Shown one piece after another: positions 6,076-14,064 of a DNA stretch of 18,047 nucleotides (position 1 is the first letter of the stretch; every line of letters begins with the position of its first letter). The position numbers were made by a program, and so were the translations under genes. Under the pieces are notes generated by a model, which saw only the letters and a list, made by a program, of their open reading frames with translations, had not been told where the DNA came from and ran no database searches. Source of the stretch: Pseudomonadota bacterium (lineage in GTDB: Bacteria > Pseudomonadota > Alphaproteobacteria > Azospirillales > Azospirillaceae); contig JAEZHQ010000153.1 of assembly GCA_023416455.1 (NCBI GenBank), positions 1 through 18,047 on the forward strand, in the 5' to 3' direction.

Positions 6076-6764
6076 ATTCCCCCCCAAAGGACTTGATCAG
6101 GATCCAGGAAAAACTTCATGGCGCCTTTCAGATGCTCTCGAATGGCCGTCTCCGCGGCTTCCGTGTTGCCTTCCCGCAAGGCGTCGTAGATGCCGCGATG
6201 CTGAGTTGTGGTGACGGCGAGGCGGTCCGGGTGGCCCAAGTGCATCTTGGTGCAGAGACGGTATTGACGGTCCCGCAGACCGGCCAGGATCCTCACCATT
6301 TCCTCGTTGCCGTGGATCCGGGCGAGTTCCATGTGGAATCCGGCGTCCAGCGCATGGTAGCCGGCCACGTCGCGCCGGCGGCAGCACTCTTCCTGCTCCT
6401 CCAGGATCCGCTCCACGGAGGCCAGCGTCTGGCCGGCGACGCGTCCCGCCAGGTCGCCGATCACGTACGGTTCGATGGCCATGCGGAGCTGATAGAAATT
6501 GACGATCGCGCGTGGCGTCAGATCCGGCACCTGGATGCCGTGATTCGGCGACACGATCACGATCCCTTCCGCGCGCAAGCGTTCAACCGCCGAACGCACC
6601 GGCCCGAGACCAAGGTCGAGCAATGCGGACAATTGCCGCTCCGAATAAACGCGCTCCTGACTGTCGCTGGTCAGGAGGTACGCCTTGATCTTTTCATAGG
6701 CGGCTTCCTTCAGCGACACCGGGCGGGTGGCGGCTTTGGGCTTCAGCAAGGCGGTCTTTGCCAT
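6072..6764 (-). CDS. GntR-family regulator, FCD (FadR) subfamily
   Basis: The 230-aa protein has an N-terminal winged helix (about residues 17-80, core YSERQLSALLDLGLGPVRSAVERLRAEGI) and a C-terminal all-helical FCD ligand domain. The FCD metal/ligand residues appear complete: Asp140, His144, His189 and His211. FCD regulators usually bind a small organic acid and dissociate from DNA. The ATG at 6764 is chosen, with GTGAG eight bases upstream; a GTG at 6776 would add four residues. The gene lies inside the catabolic cluster, has a copy of the shared operator 46-65 bases upstream, and is coupled to the SnoaL-like gene. It is the natural candidate for the local repressor that recognises all five operator copies. 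Confidence 0.9.
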   Translation of the reverse strand: MAKTALLKPKAATRPVSLKEAAYEKIKAYLLTSDSQERVYSERQLSALLDLGLGPVRSAVERLRAEGIVIVSPNHGIQVPDLTPRAIVNFYQLRMAIEPYVIGDLAGRVAGQTLASVERILEEQEECCRRRDVAGYHALDAGFHMELARIHGNEEMVRILAGLRDRQYRLCTKMHLGHPDRLAVTTTQHRGIYDALREGNTEAAETAIREHLKGAMKFFLDPDQVLWGGI

Positions 6765-6809
6765 AGCTATGCTCACAAGAGGGATTCAGCCAACGTCAGC
6801 ACCTACCGC

Positions 6810-6831
6810 AATGTTACCAAAATGTCAATGT
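6810..6831 (-). promoter_or_regulatory. Cluster operator site 2 (before GntR gene)
   Basis: On the minus strand the site reads ATTGACATTTT-GGT-AACATTGC. It matches the shared core (AATGTC-N3-GACATGTCAAT, read on the plus strand) at 14 of 17 defined bases and is the most diverged copy. TTGACA followed by a 17-base spacer again suits a -35 box. Weak autoregulation is typical for such repressors; this role is inferred. The site abuts the stop codon of the RraA-family gene. Confidence 0.55.
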
Positions 6832-7451
6832 CATCGAACCCCGTAGACGACGCCGATCGGCTCCCCTTGGCGAAGCCGGTCTTCCCGCGACCGCTCCAGC
6901 GCCGCCTGCGCGGAGATCCGCCGCACGAGCGCCTCCGCGTCGGCCGCGGCCACGATCAGCACCCCGTCGTCGTCGCCGAGAACGATGTCGCCGGGACAAA
7001 CGATGACCCCGCCGACCACGACCGGTTCGTTGACGCTCCCGGGCTGTTGCCTCGTGGTGCCGCGCAGGCTGCCGCCGGTCGCGTAGACCGGGAATCTGGC
7101 CTCCCTGATCTCGGCGAGATCCCGGACGGCGGCATTGGCGACGACGCCGCCTATGCCCCTGGCAAGGGCGGCCACGGTGGTGGTGCCGCCCCAGATGGTG
7201 CTGTTGCATTGCGCACAGGCGTCGATCACCAGAACGTCGCCCTCGGACGCGCGCTCGATCGCCGTGAACACGGCCGTCATGTCGCCGGGCGGCGTTCTGA
7301 CCGTCACGGCGCGGCCGGCGAGCCGGAGGCCCGGCCACATCGGCTTGATGTCGGGGGTCAGATCGCCCCGGCGCCCGGCGGCTTCGTAGGCGGTCGCAAC
7401 CGGGTAGGCCGACAGCGCGTCGACCATGTCGTGAACGCTTGACTCATCCAT
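6831..7451 (-). CDS. RraA-family protein (HMG aldolase/oxaloacetate decarboxylase-like)
   Basis: The 206-aa protein starts at ATG 7451 after GAGGACATCACA; the longer frame to 7706 is rejected because it overlaps the aldehyde dehydrogenase gene and lacks family character. Family landmarks are GDVLVIDACAQCNSTIWGG (about 71-89), GIGGVVANAAVRDLAEI (99-115, with the conserved Arg110-Asp111) and GDIVLGDDDGVLIV near the C-terminus. The usual DG before the RD pair reads NA here. Relatives include 4-hydroxy-4-methyl-2-oxoglutarate aldolase, oxaloacetate decarboxylases and the RNase E inhibitor RraA. In a catabolic cluster with a TRAP importer and dehydrogenases, aldol cleavage or decarboxylation of a keto acid is the likelier role. 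It probably forms an operon with the upstream aldehyde dehydrogenase and GMC genes. Confidence 0.85.
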   Translation of the reverse strand: MDESSVHDMVDALSAYPVATAYEAAGRRGDLTPDIKPMWPGLRLAGRAVTVRTPPGDMTAVFTAIERASEGDVLVIDACAQCNSTIWGGTTTVAALARGIGGVVANAAVRDLAEIREARFPVYATGGSLRGTTRQQPGSVNEPVVVGGVIVCPGDIVLGDDDGVLIVAAADAEALVRRISAQAALERSREDRLRQGEPIGVVYGVR

Positions 7452-7474
7452 TGTGATGTCCTCGACCCTGGAAG

Positions 7475-7525
7475 GGCGCCTGGCCGGCCACCCGGTGCGA
7501 GCACCGGAGCGGACGGCCGGGCGCC
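7475..7525 (-). other. Intercistronic stem-loop between aldehyde dehydrogenase and RraA genes
   Basis: GGCGCCTGGCCG (7475-7486) pairs with CGGCCGGGCGCC (7514-7525) with one mismatch. Inside it CCGGTG-CGAG-CACCGG (7492-7507) forms a second perfect stem. No T-tract follows on the minus strand. It may stabilise an mRNA end or attenuate the downstream gene. Confidence 0.5.
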
Positions 7526-7534
7526 GTTGCCGCG

Positions 7535-9034
7535 TCACGCCTTCATGATGAAGGGATCCTGCACGTGGCGGCTGAGTTCGCACCAGACGCTCTTGGTCTG
7601 GAGGAAGGCGTCGATGCCCTCGATGCCGTTCTGCCGCCCCAGGCCGCTGTCCTTGAAACCGCCGAACGGCGAGTTGAAGCCGAGCGTCCTGTAAGTGTTG
7701 ATCCACACCGTTCCGGCCTGAAGACGGCGGGCCATCAGATGCGCGCGCCGCAGGTCGTTGGTCCAGACCCCCGCGGCCAGGCCGAAGCGCGTGCCGTTGG
7801 CCATCGCGACCACCTCGTCCTCATCGTCGAACGGCGTCACGCAGAGGACCGGTCCGAACACCTCGTTCTGCATGATGTGGCTTTCCGGCGCCGCCCCTGT
7901 GATGATGGTGGGCGACAGGAACAGGCCGTTGGGGAAGCCCGGAATGACGGGACGTTCACCGCCGCAGACGATGCGCGCGCCGTCCTCGACGGCACGCGCG
8001 ATCATGCCGACGTCCTTGTCGAGCTGGGCCTTGGTGGCGACCGGCCCCATCTGCGTCGTGGCCAGCATCGGATCGCCGAGCTGGATCCGCCGGGCGCGGG
8101 CGACCAGCCGGTCCAGGAATTGGTCGTGGATGCCCCGCTGCACGAACGCACGGGAGCCGGCGACGCAGGTTTGCCCCGCGGCGGCGAAGATGCCGGCCAG
8201 GACGCCGGCTTCCGCCTGGTCGATGTCGGCGTCGTCGAAGACGATGTTCGGGCTCTTGCCGCCCAGTTCCAGGGTGCAGCCGACCAGCCGCTCCCCAGCC
8301 TTGGCGGCGATGGCGCGCCCTGCCGCGTCGCTTCCGGTGAAGGCGATCTTCGCCACCTTCGGGTGCTCGACCAACGCTTCGCCGGTCGCGCGGCCACCCG
8401 AAACGACGTTCACGACGCCGGGCGGGATTCCCGCCGCCTCGGCCAGGCGGGCGAGTTCGATCGCCGAGGCCGACGTGACTTCCGACGGCTTGATGACCAC
8501 GGTGTTCCCCGCCGCCAGCGCCGGAGCCACCGCCATGATGGTCAGGAAGGTGGGCGAATTCCACGGGATGATGGCGGCGACGACGCCGAGGGGCTCGCGC
8601 ACCGTGTAGTTCAGGATCGTGGTCCGATCCAGGGAGGGGGCGCGGCCGTCGGTCTTGTCGGCCAGTCCGCCGTAATAGTACAGCCAGTCGCGGACGAGCA
8701 CGGCCTGGGTGCGCATCTCGGCAAGCAGCTTGCCGTTCTGCTGCGTCTCCATGGTCGCGATGGCCAGCGCGTTCTCCGCGATCCTTTCGCCCCACTGCAT
8801 CAGCAGCCGGCCACGCCGGGTGGGTGACAACTGCCCCCACTCGCCGGTGAAGGCCCTGGCCGCGGCGCCGACCGCGGCATCGACGTCCTCGGCGCCCGAG
8901 TCCGCGAAGACCCCCCACACCGCGCCGGTCGTCGGATCGATGGAGTCGAGGGTGCGGCCGGATCGTGCGGGAACGATCTCCCCGTTGATGTGATTGCCGA
9001 ACCTTCGAACGGCCGGCTTGGTGTCGGTGGTCAT
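7535..9034 (-). CDS. NAD(P)-dependent aldehyde dehydrogenase
   Basis: The 499-aa protein has full family length. The cofactor and substrate motifs are all visible: PWNSP (158-161), KPSE (182-185), FTGS (232-235), the general base Glu256 in LELGGKSP, the catalytic Cys290 in GQTCVAGSR, and NEVFGPVL towards the C-terminus. It oxidises an aldehyde to the carboxylic acid with NAD(P)+ in the cytoplasm. The ATG at 9034 follows GGAGACGCTG, a good ribosome site. It starts 49 bases after the stop of the GMC oxidoreductase gene and has no separate operator, so the pair is likely co-transcribed. The GMC enzyme would make the aldehyde and this one would take it to the acid. The specific aldehyde cannot be told from sequence. 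Confidence 0.93.
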   Translation of the reverse strand: MTTDTKPAVRRFGNHINGEIVPARSGRTLDSIDPTTGAVWGVFADSGAEDVDAAVGAAARAFTGEWGQLSPTRRGRLLMQWGERIAENALAIATMETQQNGKLLAEMRTQAVLVRDWLYYYGGLADKTDGRAPSLDRTTILNYTVREPLGVVAAIIPWNSPTFLTIMAVAPALAAGNTVVIKPSEVTSASAIELARLAEAAGIPPGVVNVVSGGRATGEALVEHPKVAKIAFTGSDAAGRAIAAKAGERLVGCTLELGGKSPNIVFDDADIDQAEAGVLAGIFAAAGQTCVAGSRAFVQRGIHDQFLDRLVARARRIQLGDPMLATTQMGPVATKAQLDKDVGMIARAVEDGARIVCGGERPVIPGFPNGLFLSPTIITGAAPESHIMQNEVFGPVLCVTPFDDEDEVVAMANGTRFGLAAGVWTNDLRRAHLMARRLQAGTVWINTYRTLGFNSPFGGFKDSGLGRQNGIEGIDAFLQTKSVWCELSRHVQDPFIMKA

Positions 9035-9083
9035 CAGCGTCTCCTTCGGCGCTTTCGTTGTGAGGGTATGTCGTGGTGAAGCG

Positions 9084-10721
9084 TCAGCTTGCGGCCGCGC
9101 GAATGAGGTCCGCGGCCTTCTCGGCGATCATCATCACCGGAGCGGCCGTGTTGCCGGCCGTGATGGTTGGAATTACGGAGGCATCGACGACGCGGAGGTT
9201 GTCGAGCCCGTGCACGCGCAGGCATGGATCGACGGCGGCCGAACGGTCCGACGCCGGTCCCATCTTGCAACTGCCGCTGAAGTGGAACGCCGTCGTTCCG
9301 AAGCGTCTGGCAAAGTCGAGAAGCTCCTCGTCGGACGAGACCTCCTTCGTCGGGGCGGTCTCGTCCAGCACGTAGCGCGACAAGGCATTGGATCGGAAGA
9401 TCCGCCGCCCCAGCCGCATCCCCCTGACGGTGACGTCCTGATCGACCGGGTCGTCCAGGTAATTGGGCTGTGCGACGGGATCGTCGAAGGGATCGGCGCT
9501 CCGCAGTCCGACCGTTCCGCGGCTGCGCGGGTGCATCTGAAAGGACCCGACCGTCATCCCCGGAAACTCATCGAGAAGACCGGGGATGCTCTTGACGTAG
9601 CTGGCGGGCGCAAACACGCACTGCAAATCCACTTCGTCCCGCAGATCGGACGATTTGGCGAAGGCATAGGTGATCGACGGCGTGAGCGAGAGAATGCTCG
9701 GCAGCCCCAGCGACCACCGGATGACGTTGCAAGCGAGGGCGATGCCGCGCGCCTCTTCATTGATGGTCCGCGCCCCCTTCACCCGCGCGACGCTCCGGAC
9801 CATGTAATGGTCCTGAAAGTTCGCGCCGACGCCTTTCAGATCATGGATGACATCGATGCCGTACCGTGCCAGGTGGTCGCCGGGGCCGATGCCCGAGAGC
9901 ATCAGCAGCTTCGGCGTGTTCATGGCGCCGGCGCACACGATCACCTCCCGCCGGGCAGCGACGCGGATCACGTCGCGCGTTTTGTTTCGGCTGTAGGCGA
10001 CGCGGGCCACCCGCTTCTGCTCGAATTCGAGTTTCAGCACCTGGACGTTCGTACGCACCTCCAGGTTCGGACGGGACAGCGCTGGCTTCAGGAATGCCGT
10101 TGCGGCGCTGACGCGGAGGTTCCTGTGGATCTTCCTCTGATAGTACCCGGCACCCTCCATTTCGCGGGCGTTGTAGTCGTCGTTGCGGGGAAGCCCGAGT
10201 TCGACGCAGCCCGCGATGAAGGCTTCACAGAGTTCGTTCTTCCATCGGTTGTCCGTGACCTTGAGCGGGCCGTCGGTGCCCCGGTAGGGATTCAAGCTGT
10301 CGCTGATGCGGTTTTCGGATCGCTTGAAATACGGCAGCACATCTTCGTAACTCCAGCCGGCATTGCCGTTCTGCGCCCAGAGATCGTAGTCGCTGGGCAG
10401 CCCGCGTGTATAGGTCATGCCGTTGATCGAGCTGGAGCCTCCCAGCGTGCGCCCCTGAACCGCGGCGATCTGGCGTCCCGCCGTTCCGCGACTCGGTTCG
10501 GTCTTGAACTGCCAGGTGTATTTGGGATTGAAGAGCAGCTTGATGAAACCGGCGGGGATCTTCATCATCGGGCTGCGGTCGGGCGGCCCGGCCTCCAGCA
10601 AGCAAACCTTCGCGCTCCCATCCGCCGAGAGCCGGTCGGCGAGCACGCATCCGGCACTCCCCGCACCGATGATGATGTAGTCAAAAGCATCATCACAGTG
10701 TTTGTCGCATCCGATCGACAT
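9084..10721 (-). CDS. GMC-family FAD oxidoreductase (alcohol/choline dehydrogenase-like)
   Basis: The 545-aa flavoprotein starts at ATG 10721 after GGAAG. The FAD dinucleotide motif GAGSAG is at 19-24 and GMC signature 1 (GRTLGGSSSINGM) at 90-102. Signature 2 lies around GAMNTPKLLMLSGIGP. The active-site pair is His480 (FHFSGSCKMG) and Asn524 (TAGNTAAP). GMC dehydrogenases such as choline dehydrogenase and polyethylene glycol dehydrogenase oxidise primary alcohols to aldehydes with membrane or soluble acceptors. There is no signal peptide. It heads the likely operon GMC-aldehyde dehydrogenase-RraA, with operator site 3 about 100 bases upstream. Annotation as choline dehydrogenase specifically is not justified: no betaine-pathway neighbours are present and the partner aldehyde dehydrogenase is generic. 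Confidence 0.92.
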   Translation of the reverse strand: MSIGCDKHCDDAFDYIIIGAGSAGCVLADRLSADGSAKVCLLEAGPPDRSPMMKIPAGFIKLLFNPKYTWQFKTEPSRGTAGRQIAAVQGRTLGGSSSINGMTYTRGLPSDYDLWAQNGNAGWSYEDVLPYFKRSENRISDSLNPYRGTDGPLKVTDNRWKNELCEAFIAGCVELGLPRNDDYNAREMEGAGYYQRKIHRNLRVSAATAFLKPALSRPNLEVRTNVQVLKLEFEQKRVARVAYSRNKTRDVIRVAARREVIVCAGAMNTPKLLMLSGIGPGDHLARYGIDVIHDLKGVGANFQDHYMVRSVARVKGARTINEEARGIALACNVIRWSLGLPSILSLTPSITYAFAKSSDLRDEVDLQCVFAPASYVKSIPGLLDEFPGMTVGSFQMHPRSRGTVGLRSADPFDDPVAQPNYLDDPVDQDVTVRGMRLGRRIFRSNALSRYVLDETAPTKEVSSDEELLDFARRFGTTAFHFSGSCKMGPASDRSAAVDPCLRVHGLDNLRVVDASVIPTITAGNTAAPVMMIAEKAADLIRAAAS

Positions 10722-10819
10722 GGTTTCTTCCGGTCCCGTTGCCGTAGTTCTGAAAGCTTGCGGAGAAATGCTTCGATGGTGGAAGAGTTCCCGCGAAGGA
10801 ACTCATTAGGTAATATTCC

Positions 10820-10841
10820 GAAATGTCGGTGACATGTCAAT
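10820..10841 (-). promoter_or_regulatory. Cluster operator and promoter site 3 (before GMC operon)
   Basis: On the minus strand this reads ATTGACATGTC-ACC-GACATTTC, an exact match to the shared motif. TTGACA is followed after 17 bases by AATATT, a plausible -10, giving a recognisable sigma70 promoter with the operator over its -35 box and spacer. It would drive GMC, aldehyde dehydrogenase and RraA genes. Confidence 0.75.
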
Positions 10842-10965
10842 GCCGAGGGCGAGTTCGACCGCCCTGCGTCCTGGTCGGCGACGCCGCCCTTGCGAAGCGT
10901 TCAGCGCTGAAAAGATGGCCGGCCGCGCTGCCGTCCGCAGTGATCGATCGGCAGCTCGGCGCCGG

Positions 10966-12255
10966 CTATCGGAGCAGTCGAGGCAGCCACAAGGACAGCT
11001 CGGGGATGAAGCTGATCATGAGGAGCCCGACGATGAACGCCAAGTAAAGCGGGATCATCGGCCTCATGATCTGGTCGATGCGCAAACCGGCGATCTGGCA
11101 GGCGACGAACAGGTTGACGCCGACGGGCGGCGTGGTCATTCCGACCGCGAGGTTCACCACCATGACAATGCCGAAGTGGATCGGGTCCAGGTTGTAGCCG
11201 ACCGCGACGGGCACCAGGATCGGCGCCAGGATGATGATGGCCGCCCCCGCATCGAGGAACATTCCGACGGTGAGCAGAAGCAGGTTCACCAGCAGGAGGA
11301 AAACAACCGGGGAGTCGGAGATCGCCAGAAAGGCTTGCGCAACCTGTTCGGGCACCTGGTACAGGGTCAGCACCCATCCGAGAACGCCGGCGGTCGAGAT
11401 GATCAGGAGGATGGCGATGGTGGAAATGGCGGAGGATCGAAGAGCCGTCATCACCGCATCGAACGAGAGATTCCTGTAGACGGCCACCCCGAGCGCCAGC
11501 GCGTAGAGCACGGCGGCAATGGCTGATTCCGTCGGGGTGAAGAGTCCGCCGTAGATCCCTCCGAGAATGATGACCGGAAGGCCCAGCGGGAGCAGCGCCT
11601 CCTTCAGGGCCTCCAGGCGGGTTTGCCGCGGCGAGCCGGCGGCGCCCGGCGACACCGTGTCGCCGTACCCGTTGATGCGGCTGACGATGTAGATGGTGAT
11701 CATCAACAGGCCACCCAGCAGGAAGCCGGGGATCACGCCGGCCATGAACAGGTCGCCGATCGACATCGGCACGCCCGCCGTCAAGGCCAGAAGCACCATG
11801 GGGATGGACGGAGGGATGATCGCGCCCAACTCCCCGGATCCGGCCTGCAACGCCGTTGCAAAGGGCTTGGGATAGCCGCGCTCGGCCATGGCCGGGATCA
11901 GGATGCTCCCGATGGCGGCGGTGGTGGCGGCGCCCGAACCGCTGACCATCGCGAAGAACATGGCGGCAATCACGGTCACCAGGCCGAGCCCGCCCCGCAG
12001 CCCGCCGACCAGAGCCTGCGCGAGATTGACCAGACGGGTTGAGATGCCGGCGGTCTGCATGAGCGCACCGGCCAGGATGAAGAACGGAATGGCCGCGAGC
12101 GGGAAGGAGTTCAGGGACGCGAACATCCTCTGCGCGACGGTCTGCATCGGCACTCCGAGCTGGTAAACGGCCAGCGTGGAGCCGAGGCCGATGGCGATGG
12201 CCACCGGAACACCGATGCAGCACATCACCAGGAACAGCAGTGCGGGAAGCGTCAT
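10966..12255 (-). CDS. dctM: TRAP transporter large permease subunit (DctM family)
   Basis: The 429-aa, highly hydrophobic protein has the roughly 12 membrane segments of the DctM/large subunit, with family motifs FFILAGALM, the conserved GSGAATTAAIGSILIPAM, IIPPSIPMV, GLFTPTESA and MTTPPVGVNLFVA. It forms the sodium-coupled solute channel in the inner membrane with the small subunit and receives substrate from the periplasmic binding protein. The ATG at 12255 follows GAGGACGACCA. The gene is last in the operon dctP-dctQ-dctM, 19 bases after dctQ. The 244-bp gap downstream carries operator site 3 for the GMC operon. Symbol given by family only; the solute need not be a C4-dicarboxylate. Confidence 0.93.
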   Translation of the reverse strand: MTLPALLFLVMCCIGVPVAIAIGLGSTLAVYQLGVPMQTVAQRMFASLNSFPLAAIPFFILAGALMQTAGISTRLVNLAQALVGGLRGGLGLVTVIAAMFFAMVSGSGAATTAAIGSILIPAMAERGYPKPFATALQAGSGELGAIIPPSIPMVLLALTAGVPMSIGDLFMAGVIPGFLLGGLLMITIYIVSRINGYGDTVSPGAAGSPRQTRLEALKEALLPLGLPVIILGGIYGGLFTPTESAIAAVLYALALGVAVYRNLSFDAVMTALRSSAISTIAILLIISTAGVLGWVLTLYQVPEQVAQAFLAISDSPVVFLLLVNLLLLTVGMFLDAGAAIIILAPILVPVAVGYNLDPIHFGIVMVVNLAVGMTTPPVGVNLFVACQIAGLRIDQIMRPMIPLYLAFIVGLLMISFIPELSLWLPRLLR

Positions 12256-12274
12256 TGGTCGTCCTCGGGCCGGG

Positions 12275-12817
12275 CTAGCGAGGGTCCGCGGCGGCGGCGA
12301 TGAGATTTATGATCGAGAGGAGCGCGCCGATGGGAATGGCCGCATAGATCAGCCCCATGCTGACCCCCGTCGTCCCGCCGCTCAAGGTGCTGAAGTTCCA
12401 GGCCAGTTCATGCCCGAAGACGCAGATCACCGCCCAGAACGCCGCGGCGGACAGCAGCACGAACCAGCGGAACAGGAACTGCACCTCGTCGGGGACCGCC
12501 ATGACGACCAGATCCAGGGTGGCCAGCGCCCCCTTCCTGGTGCAGACGCCCGATCCAAGGAACACCATCCAGATCAGCCCGTAGCGGATCACCTCTTCGG
12601 TCCATGTCAGCGGCGACGAAAACAGGTATCGGGACACCACCTGAACCGAGCCGAGGACGACCAGGGCGCCGAGCATGCCTGCGATCATCCGCTCGCTCAG
12701 AGCATTCACGCCGTCCACCGCGCGCAGGATCGGGCTGGGGATAGGGAAGAGCGGGCGTGCCGGCCGCTTGCCCTCCTCCCCGGTCGCGTCATCGATGGGC
12801 ATGCCTTGGGCTTTCAT
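12275..12817 (-). CDS. dctQ: TRAP transporter small permease subunit (DctQ family)
   Basis: The 180-aa protein has four predicted membrane helices after a hydrophilic lead of about 30 residues. It carries the DctQ signature SRYLFSSPLTWTEEVIRYGLIWMVFLG, in which the TEE-x3-R segment is diagnostic. It is the small integral subunit that partners DctM in a tripartite ATP-independent periplasmic transporter. The ATG at 12817 sits after AGGAGGCGGCC, an excellent ribosome site, nine bases beyond the TAG of the binding-protein gene, so the two are one transcript. The N-terminal lead is longer than in many homologues, but the strong ribosome site supports this start. Confidence 0.92.
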   Translation of the reverse strand: MKAQGMPIDDATGEEGKRPARPLFPIPSPILRAVDGVNALSERMIAGMLGALVVLGSVQVVSRYLFSSPLTWTEEVIRYGLIWMVFLGSGVCTRKGALATLDLVVMAVPDEVQFLFRWFVLLSAAAFWAVICVFGHELAWNFSTLSGGTTGVSMGLIYAAIPIGALLSIINLIAAAADPR

Positions 12818-12826
12818 GGCCGCCTC

Positions 12827-13804
12827 CTAATGCCCGGCGCCGACGATCTTGGTGTAGAGCGGCTCGATCTCCGGATAGCGCTTGCCCACGAGCGGAGCGA
12901 CCACCTCCTGGAAGGGCTTCTTGTCGACCTCGACCAGCTTCATGCCATCCTTTTGCAGGCGCGCGATGAGATCGACCTCCTGCTTGCGGACCTCCTGGTC
13001 GACGAACGTCTTCACCGCGCCGTTGGCGGCGTCCTGGATCGCCTTGCGCTGGCTTGCGGGCAGTTGGTCGAACTGACGGGCATCGACGGTGACGAGGATC
13101 GGGGTCAGATGGTGCTCCGTCCGCACCAGGTAGGGAGCGACGCTTGCGAACTTGGCGCTGTGGATCAGCGCCAGGGGATTTTCCTGGGCGTCCACCACGC
13201 CCTGTTGCAGGGCGGAATAGACTTCCCCGAAGTTCATGGGCGTCGGAGCGGCGCCCAGCGCCCGCCACGCCTCCACGTAGACCGCGCTGTCCGGCACCCT
13301 GATCTTGAGGCCGGCGAGATCCTTGGGGGTGTTGACGATCTTCTTGGACGTCACCCACCGCGGGCCGCGAAGCCAGTAGGCCAGGATGCGGTATCCGGAC
13401 TCGGCTTCGACCTGCTGGGCGATCTCCTGCCCGATAGGACCGTCGAACACCCGTCCGAAATGCTCGAAATCATTCAGCATGAAGTGAATGTCGAATATCG
13501 TCGCGGTCTTGGACGCGTTGATCAGGACGCTGCCGGCGCTGACCAGCATGTTCAAGGAGCCCAGCCGGAGCCCTTCGAGCATCTCGCGTTCCTGCCCCAG
13601 CGTCCCGGCCGGGAACACCTGGACGTTGATCGCGCCGGCGGTTTTTGCGCCGATCTCATCGGCGAGCTTCCTGGCGGCGACACCGTAGACGTCGCCGGCC
13701 GGGAAGATATGAGCAAGGCGCAATGTGGTCGACTGCGCGAGGCTCGCGGTGGTCATGCCCGCCAAGGCAGCCGTTGCGATCGCCAGCACTTTCAGCACGT
13801 TCAT
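12827..13804 (-). CDS. dctP: TRAP transporter periplasmic solute-binding protein (DctP family)
   Basis: The 325-aa protein has a signal peptide (MNVLKVLAIATAALAG...) with likely cleavage after Ala23 (SLA-QS). The mature part is typical of DctP: LRLAHIFPAGDVYG at the start, FPAGTLGQEREM, then GLKIRVPDS with the conserved Arg that clamps a substrate carboxylate, and GVVDAQENP. It captures a carboxylated solute in the periplasm and hands it to DctQM. Two ATGs are possible: 13810 sits only one base after GGAGG, whereas 13804 has seven bases spacing, so 13804 is chosen. It heads the dctPQM operon. Operator site 4 lies about 120 bases upstream, shared with the divergent SDR gene. A carboxylate ligand is inferred from the family. 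Confidence 0.93.
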   Translation of the reverse strand: MNVLKVLAIATAALAGMTTASLAQSTTLRLAHIFPAGDVYGVAARKLADEIGAKTAGAINVQVFPAGTLGQEREMLEGLRLGSLNMLVSAGSVLINASKTATIFDIHFMLNDFEHFGRVFDGPIGQEIAQQVEAESGYRILAYWLRGPRWVTSKKIVNTPKDLAGLKIRVPDSAVYVEAWRALGAAPTPMNFGEVYSALQQGVVDAQENPLALIHSAKFASVAPYLVRTEHHLTPILVTVDARQFDQLPASQRKAIQDAANGAVKTFVDQEVRKQEVDLIARLQKDGMKLVEVDKKPFQEVVAPLVGKRYPEIEPLYTKIVGAGH

Positions 13805-13922
13805 TTCCATTCCTCCCTGTGTTGCGCCTGCCGGCCCGCGGGCGGCAATGGCTGAAGCGGGACAACGGCTCCAGACTGTTTCCGCCGCCGACTGCGTGGG
13901 GCCGAAACTAACGTCCCGCCGA

Positions 13923-13944
13923 TTGACATGTCAACGACATTCCG
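13923..13944. promoter_or_regulatory. Cluster operator site 4 (dctP/SDR divergent region)
   Basis: The plus strand reads ATTGACATGTC-AAC-GACATTCC. Here the core extends to the perfect 12-bp palindrome TTGACATGTCAA, so a TTGACA -35 box points both ways. Toward dctP it is followed after 17 bases by TTAGTT; toward the SDR gene the -10 is poor. One bound repressor could therefore shut both divergent units. Confidence 0.7.
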
Positions 13945-13979
13945 GAGAACTTTCCTTCCCCGCCGAGGCTGCCCTGTCA

Positions 13980-14001
13980 TTGACATGTTATTGACATTTC
14001 T
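13980..14001 (+). promoter_or_regulatory. Cluster operator site 5 (before SDR gene)
   Basis: The plus strand reads ATTGACATGTT-ATT-GACATTTC, one base off the palindromic core. TATATC follows TTGACA after 15 bases as a possible -10. It lies about 65 bases before the SDR start and 57 bases from site 4, so two bound dimers could face roughly the same side of the helix. Confidence 0.65.
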
Positions 14002-14064
14002 ATATCCACGCGTCGGCGGCCCGCGCGGCGTGGGCCGGCTTTGACGAAAAGGGGAGGGACGGCC

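Noticed and set aside
9084..10721. Assignment of the GMC gene as betA (choline dehydrogenase) and the aldehyde dehydrogenase as betB
   Set aside because: The motifs are only family-level, and the neighbours (TRAP importer, RraA, SDR, FCD regulator) do not fit glycine betaine synthesis; no BetI-type regulator or choline carrier is seen.
7565..10832. Large plus-strand open frames opposite the aldehyde dehydrogenase and GMC genes
   Set aside because: They are mirror frames of high-GC genes with clear catalytic motifs on the minus strand; their translations are Arg/Asp/Gly-rich and resemble no family.
10834..13855. Plus-strand open frames opposite dctPQM
   Set aside because: They are antisense shadows rich in His, Asp and Arg, without ribosome sites, while the minus strand carries a complete TRAP operon.
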